A DNA stretch of 64,000 bases, taken from Sindora glabra (taxonomy: Eukaryota > Streptophyta > Magnoliopsida > Fabales > Fabaceae). The stretch is taken from NCBI GenBank assembly GCA_020226215.1, contig CM035232.1:76378130-76442129 (forward strand), in the 5' to 3' direction. Below, piece after piece: positions 58,500 to 64,000 of this stretch; position 1 is the stretch's first letter, and the number at the start of each line of letters is the position of its first letter. The position numbers and the translations under genes were made by a program. The notes beneath the pieces are model-generated. The model searched no databases, was not told where the DNA came from, and worked only from the letters and a program-made list of their open reading frames with translations.

Positions 58500-58795
58500 G
58501 TTAGGAAAATGATTTTTTGGAGGTCAATGAATTGACTTCGGAATCTATTCCAGGGACAAGAAGTCTCAAAATGAATCGATTTTGAAGTTGAAATTTTTAG
58601 GGAGTGAATCGATTCCTGAGATGAAATTGGTCTCTGGAGGTTTGGAATTGACTCGGCAAGTGATTGATAGCATGTGGAGGGAATTTCTAAATTTGAATTT
58701 TGAGCATCATGAATTGACTTCTAAATCGATTCACACATGACAAAATTCATATATGAATCGATTCCCGAATCGATTCATAAGGAGGCCTATTTAAA
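58500..58795 (+). repeat. GAATCGATTC palindromes downstream of pol
   Basis: About eight GAATCGATTC-type words occur here, including a close pair at about 58,754-58,778. That pair matches the LTR pair at 61,408-61,432 nearly base for base. They lie between pol and the env-like ORF. Confidence 0.75.
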
Positions 58796-59063
58796 AACCC
58801 ATGCACGATAACTATCCCATTCTCACCCTGTTTCAGCCTTCCTTCTGTAGAACCTTGCGCCTTTTCACCTTCAACAAATCCCTTTCGATTCTCTAAGCCT
58901 ACAAACCTCAAAAGCATCATCTAAACCTCTTTTACACTTATCTTATTATCATTAATCTCCCACAACCTTTTGCATTACCATTCTTATTCTCAAACCTAAA
59001 ACCCTCTCTTTGTAACCCAATTTTTAAAATCTTCTCCTTCATACTCATCTTATCATCACTTTA

Positions 59064-60296
59064 ATGGGGAAAAAAAGCATGGCAACCAAATGTCCTCACA
59101 CTGAATCCAGCAAGGGCAAAGGAAAATCATTTGGATCATTATCTTAGCCTTTACCCTTTGTTGATCAAATACTAGAGAAGGCCTTCTACTATGAGGTAAA
59201 TGCTTTTCAAAATTTTCTTTGTTGTATGATGAAAGAAATAGAACCTAGAAACTATTGAGATACAAACTTCTTGCAAAATGAAAATCTGGAAATATATCAC
59301 ATTCTGGAGAACCTGAGACTTCTAAAATTTGTTAGATAAGCTGCTAATGCATACCCAAGTTTAGTATATTAATTTTATGCAAATCTAAAGAAGTCTAGGC
59401 AGGAAACATTACTGGAATTATATTCTACTATAAAAGGAGAAGAGTTCTCCATTGGGATTAGAGAATTTGCTGCTGTGTTTGACATGAATGCAAATCTTTC
59501 ACTCACAAGTGCTAGAAGTATTGAAGCATACTCAAAAAGAGCAACAATTCAAATGTTCTGGCCTCACTCACATCCAAAGATTCTCAAGAACAAGGTGCAG
59601 ATTATAGGCCTATCCATGAATGACCATATTCTCCACTATACCATTGCCAAGATCATTCTTCCCAAAAGGCATAACTTCACCTAAATTGATGATCATGAAC
59701 TGTTTCTCATGTGGGCCATTAAACAAAATATTCCAATCAACTTCCCCCATCATATACTACTCCACATGTTTTCTCATGCAAACAGAGATTTTCTTTAATA
59801 TGGAATGATCCTCATTGAGTTTTTCAAAGTCTTTAGCATAGAAGTATCTAAGGAAGCAAAAGTTGACAAATTCAAATACTCTAGGAGATTGAAAGGCAAA
59901 CATTTGAAATAAATGTCATTCCAAAAAATTGAGGGAGTATGTCATTCAATTGAAAGGGATGAAGGTGAATGAGCAGAAGCTGGTGGAGATTTTAATATGC
60001 ATGCCTTAAAAGATCACATCACAGCCCTCCATCAAGAAACTAGAAATGAGTTAAAATCCTACATCAAGCTCTAATTTAGAAAGTTGAAAAACAAGCTCAA
60101 CATTGTTGAGGATGATGACAGCTTTGCTGAAGAAGAACAAGCCCTCTCTCCTACTATAGAAAGGAGAATCGAAGGAAGACAAGAAGCCACTCCTTCTGAA
60201 GAAGAAGTTGAGGAGGAAGGAGCAGCAGATTTAGAAGCTACTGCTTCAAAGTAAGAAGAAGGGAACTCCTCTGATCAAATGGTAGATGATGATTAG
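59064..60296 (+). pseudogene. Env-like extra ORF of the Sirevirus, broken by stops but in one frame
   Basis: ATG at 59,064 (MGKKSMATKCPH) to TAG at 60,294 spans 411 codons in one unshifted frame, interrupted by about nine stop codons. The N-terminus is basic. The middle part (59,475-59,684) has IREFAAVFDMNA and a TIAKIILPKRHNFT-like stretch, as in the conserved core of Sirevirus downstream ORFs. The C-terminus has a KLKNKLNIVEDDDSFAEEE helix and a Glu-rich tail. I see no convincing signal peptide or transmembrane segment. In this lineage such ORFs are called env-like by position and weak structure only, and their role is unproven. Confidence 0.7.
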
Positions 60297-60627
60297 ATAT
60301 ACCATTGTTCTCTTAGCTTCTACTTTCCCCATAGGTTGTTTAAATTGATGAACAATTCACTTTTTTTGAAAATTCTATCTATGCAAATATGCTAGAAACG
60401 TCTTTTATGCTGATGTCTATTGCTTATTCTTGCTCATAGCTTTCCTTGCTATTATTATTTTTTGAATGATGCTAAAAGGGGGAGAATTATATCACTTATA
60501 TGTTCTTTTTGGTCTTATTTGTTCTTTTTTGTTAAATGGCATACTCTGAGAGGGAGCACTATAGTAAAGGGGAGCCAAATGTCCATTTTTTTAAAAAAAA
60601 AAACTCTTAAAGTAGATTTGTCATCAT
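60297..60627. other. Sirevirus 3' untranslated region
   Basis: This lies between the env-like ORF and the PPT. It contains a second purine run with 'aaaagggggagaatt' (60,474-60,488), a typical Sirevirus extra PPT-like motif, and 'gagagggagcac' at 60,549. No ORF. Confidence 0.6.
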
Positions 60628-60641
60628 AAAAAAGGAGGAGA
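60628..60641 (+). other. Polypurine tract of the Sirevirus
   Basis: AAAAAAGGAGGAGA directly precedes the right LTR start (TGTTAATC at 60,643). Confidence 0.85.
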
Positions 60642-60642
60642 T

Positions 60643-63600
60643 TGTTAATCTTAGCCCTTCTAAAGAGTTTTGATGATAACAAAGCACTTTGATGACTTTT
60701 GGATTTGGCCCTCCTTATCAAGGAACTTGCTTCAAGTTTTAAAGATAAAGAGAAGAAGATCATGTTTAGATTAGTTAGTTCTTAGTTAATCCCTTTAGAA
60801 TTTATCTGTAAGAGGGGATTCAATCATTAATGGATCAGGTGTTTTTCTCAAAATCATAATGTTAATCTTATGTCTCTCCTTTAAAAAAGCATAGGTTATT
60901 TTTTTTAAGTAAAAGAATGTTTTCAAAGTTATTTCTAAGGTTGAATTGATTCCAGAATCGATTCCAAATATCCAAAGAGCAAACTAAACTGCTTGAATAA
61001 ATTCTTTAATCGACTCCAGGCATCCAAAGAGTAAACTGGTTTGCTTGAATCGATTCATCAATCGATTCCAGGCATCTAGAGAGCAAATTGGTTTGCCTGA
61101 ATCGATTCCAAGCATCCAGAGAGCAAATTAGCTTGCCCAAATCGATTCAACAATTGATTCTCAAGGTCTAGAAAGTTTTTTAAAGGAAAATCAATCGATT
61201 TTCGAATCAATTCATGTTTTCAAAAGTTTGATCTCTCTTTCTAATGAATTGATTGCTTAACCCACTCTTTATGTCCTATTTTTTTTTCTCAGTCTTGTTT
61301 CGAAAAAGGCTAAATTGATTCCTAAATCGGTTCAGCTCATTTAGAGCTAAAATGGAGTTAAAGTGACTCGATTCAGCAATCCATTCACTAAGGAGTTTTT
61401 CAAGTATGAATCGATTCCCGAATCGATTCATCAACCTTTTTCAAATTTTTCGTAGGGTCCCTGAATCGACTCCAGAATCAATTCATAAGGTGCCAACTGC
61501 TGGAAATCGCGCATCATACATGCACAGCGGAATAAAACTTTTTGCACGATTTCCACCAAGGATCCATGCGAAATTAGAATGCCATAGATTAGGGATTAGG
61601 GTTTATACCTTTCGGCAAAATTCTTCTGACCGCTACACCAAGTCTGATCTGCTTCCAAATCACGAACCGGAATGGAAACCAGAAAATCAGATCACCAGTA
61701 CAACGTTTATGTAGCTGCACCTCTGTGGTATCCACACGAACCCGTGAATCACCGATGAATGTCCGCTACATACACCGGTTGGAATTGATCTCCTTAGACT
61801 TCGTAGTGCTAGCTACGCCTCTTCAGAGATTTTGGTCAAGGAGAGTGGCTAGGGTTTTTCTATGCTTTTACTTGGGGTGCGTGAAGAATAATAATAATCC
61901 TATTATTACCCAATAAGCCTATTTAAATAGGTGCATAGAAAAACCTAACCTATTTGGGCCTTATTCCATGTATAATTATAGGCTTACTATTGGGCCTTAT
62001 AATTATAACATTAATTCCTAAATATTAAGCCCAAACAATTTGGTCCATTAATTCCAAATTCACTAAGCTCTAAGTGTGCGACCCTACAGGCTCTCATTAC
62101 GTTGGCAATGACCATTAATCATATTAATGATCATAAACAAAGATCGGTGTCTAGCAACACATCATTGTTACCCAAGTAATGAGAAAGTCGGTGATTTGAC
62201 TAAACCTTTACACGTGATCATCACTTATGTCCTTTTGTCCTATACATCTAGATTGAGCACGAGACATGGACCGTGTCATTCCCGTATAGCCCAATCTTAA
62301 GGTTTCTTGACTCCTAAGTAAGCTGACTGAAACAAATGTAATCGACATCTCATGTCAATTCATCTGAGCATGGCCATGCATTTTCTCAACTTTACTTAGT
62401 CAAGGGGCCCATAGATGTTACTCCTGTTATATAGGAGGGACAAATCCCATCTTGATCACACAAACCCCTCCGCATGATATGTGACATATCCAATATCTAC
62501 CCTTGCATTCACTTAACCATTAGTGACATAGAATAGTATCAAAATATGAAACTCACATGTAGGGAACCTTGGTGATCTCAGGTCAAAGGACCATATTAAT
62601 AATGATCACTAAGAACCACTTATGACACTCATATAACGATCCATGTAGTGTTCTTAATATGGGTCGGTCCAGTATACAAGTTCTCTAACTTGTACTCATG
62701 TGTAAACTTAATATCCCATATAAGTTTTCACACATGCTAGTCTTAATATATCAAAGCAACCTGATCCACAATGATATATGACTAGGGACATTTAAGAATA
62801 CAATTATTCTAAGGTTATTATTATAATTAAATATATTACGCAGACAATATATATAAATATAATAATTGGAATTGCCATTAAAATAACATGATTCAAAATT
62901 ACAATCACCAATATGATTGGTTTTAGGGCATATACACTAACACCAACAACTCCATAACGGTTATATTTACTGAGTAATGGCTTTTTGACTTTTCTAACTC
63001 CTATATAAAGGTTTCTTCTCAAATTATTTCATAAGAAAAAGAGCTTACACTGTTACATAGACACAAGAAACATTATTTCATCCTTTCATAACTTGAAATC
63101 CCTTTATCTTACTTGATTGAAAAACTCCTCTCATTAAGCTTCATTGTATAATCCACTTTCTAAAGTTTTGTGAGTTGCATTCTTGTATCACTTTCTTTCA
63201 TTTGTTTGATACTGGGGTGAGGTATCCCCAAAGACTTCAAGAGTGGTGAATCTCTTGGGATTTGTTTAGTGCTTTAAGAGAGAATTCTCAAAGGGATAGT
63301 AAAGGAAAAATAAAGTTTGTACTGAGGCTTCTTCAAGTACCCTCAAACTTGAAAGGATAGTGGATAAGATTTCAAATCCAAGTCAGAGAGGCTTGGTAGT
63401 GGATGTACACCTTAGAGTGTTGGATCTTCAAGGCTAGAACCATTATAAATAGCAGTGCTTGATATCTCTTTTCCCTATTTCTTTACTTGTCTAACCTATT
63501 GCTTTGTTCTTTACATTTTTCATCAAATCGTTGTATTATCTTGCATTCACTTTCACATTAACACTTATTTCCTATTCACATTATCTTCAAATTAGGCATA

Positions 63601-63659
63601 ACTGCAAAAAGTTTTTAAAACCCAATTCACCTCCCTCTTAGGTAAAATCTTGACTAACA
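60643..63659 (+). repeat. Right LTR of the Sirevirus (split by a solo LTR)
   Basis: It starts TGTTAATCTTAGCCC and ends TTGACTAACA. Minus the insertion and one duplication copy it is 1,567 bp, against 1,659 bp on the left. Its palindrome array is at 60,945-61,490 and its TATA box at 63,002-63,010. The flank on its right (AAAAG) does not match the bases before the left LTR. Confidence 0.9.
61493..62947 (-). mobile_element. Solo LTR with perfect CCAAC target duplication
   Basis: The LTR spans 61,498-62,942 (1,445 bp) on the minus strand, starting TGTTAGTGTATATGCCC at 62,942 and ending ATTTCCAGCA at 61,498. CCAAC lies at 61,493-61,497 and 62,943-62,947. The left Sirevirus LTR shows the uninterrupted target (GGTGCCAATAACTCC near 52,800). 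It is the same family as 2,749-4,436 but less decayed and less AT-rich, so it is probably one of the youngest insertions. No coding sequence is present. The copia or gypsy origin cannot be told from the LTR. Confidence 0.9.
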
Positions 63660-64000
63660 AAAAGGACTTAATTAAAGGTTGTAATGAGGTTAAGGAAAAA
63701 GGAAGAAAAAATAAGGATATAGAAGGTTAGAAATTAAAGAAATCAATAGAGCACTTGAATTAACAACATGTGGCCAAATCATAAACAATTACAACTAAAC
63801 ACATCAAGCCAAATTCAAACTCAAACACTCGAACACTTGAATTAAAGACATTTGTTTTTCATTGAGAAAATATGCTCATAGGTTAATCAATATAGAAAAG
63901 ACAATAAAAGCTCAAGGGGGCTTAACAAAGGCAAAAACTTCAAGATTAGTTTTATGGCTCTAGCTTAAACAAAGAAAGAATGCCTTAATTATGTTTGTGT
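63660..64000. other. Unassigned right flank
   Basis: About 340 AT-rich bases after the Sirevirus. No motif or ORF recognised. Confidence 0.3.

Noticed and set aside
61406..61916. Two overlapping frames that look more gene-like in composition
   Set aside because: They cross the boundary between the Sirevirus LTR and a solo LTR. The higher GC belongs to the young LTR.

Overview
This window is a piece of plant nuclear heterochromatin made almost entirely of dead, nested LTR retrotransposons. It is strongly AT-rich and every long reading frame is broken. The lineages present are plant-specific: Sirevirus Ty1/copia, and Athila-like, Tat-like and Tekay/Del-like Ty3/gypsy. I found no credible cellular gene, rRNA, tRNA, CRISPR array or prokaryotic feature. 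A flowering plant is the safe call. A eudicot is likely from the base composition and element mix, but the species cannot be read from the sequence.

Layout. 1-8,506: a minus-strand Tekay/Del-like gypsy element (E1), entered from outside the window. It is interrupted by a solo LTR (2,749-4,436), and its 5' LTR remnant carries an Athila-like solo LTR (6,120-7,741). 8,507-about 12,840: remains of a Tat-like gypsy element, with a plus-strand integrase, five 64-bp tandem repeats and an antisense ORF of the 'putative gypsy type transposon' kind ending in a coiled coil. A hAT-type MITE (11,600-12,008) sits in that ORF. 14,024-21,040: a long LTR into which a second LTR of the same family appears to have inserted. 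22,373-24,429: another solo LTR. About 25,080-28,922: a minus-strand gypsy LTR (D) holding a second Athila-like solo LTR (26,130-27,774). 29,356-45,857: a complete but decayed gypsy element (A2, minus strand) with both LTRs and a perfect CTTTA target-site duplication, holding a plus-strand gypsy element (B, 33,350-39,357). 46,570-51,868: an LTR fragment, the 5' half of an Athila-like element (LTR, PBS, gag), an inverted piece of an Athila LTR, and a scrambled junction. 51,869-63,659: a Sirevirus with both LTRs, PBS, gag, protease, integrase, reverse transcriptase, RNase H, an env-like ORF and PPT. Its right LTR holds a 1,445-bp solo LTR with a perfect CCAAC duplication.

The pieces do not work together as a pathway. 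They record insertion, LTR-LTR recombination to solo LTRs, deletion at short repeats, templated end joining, and decay by transitions. Catalytic Asp codons have repeatedly become Asn, and zinc-knuckle Cys has become Tyr. The points most worth a second look are the Tat-like remnant with its antisense ORF and 64-bp repeats, two junctions with templated filler DNA, the Sirevirus palindrome arrays, and the Sirevirus left LTR being preceded by internal 3' sequence. Boundaries given without TG/CA ends or duplications are approximate, and all alignments were made by eye.
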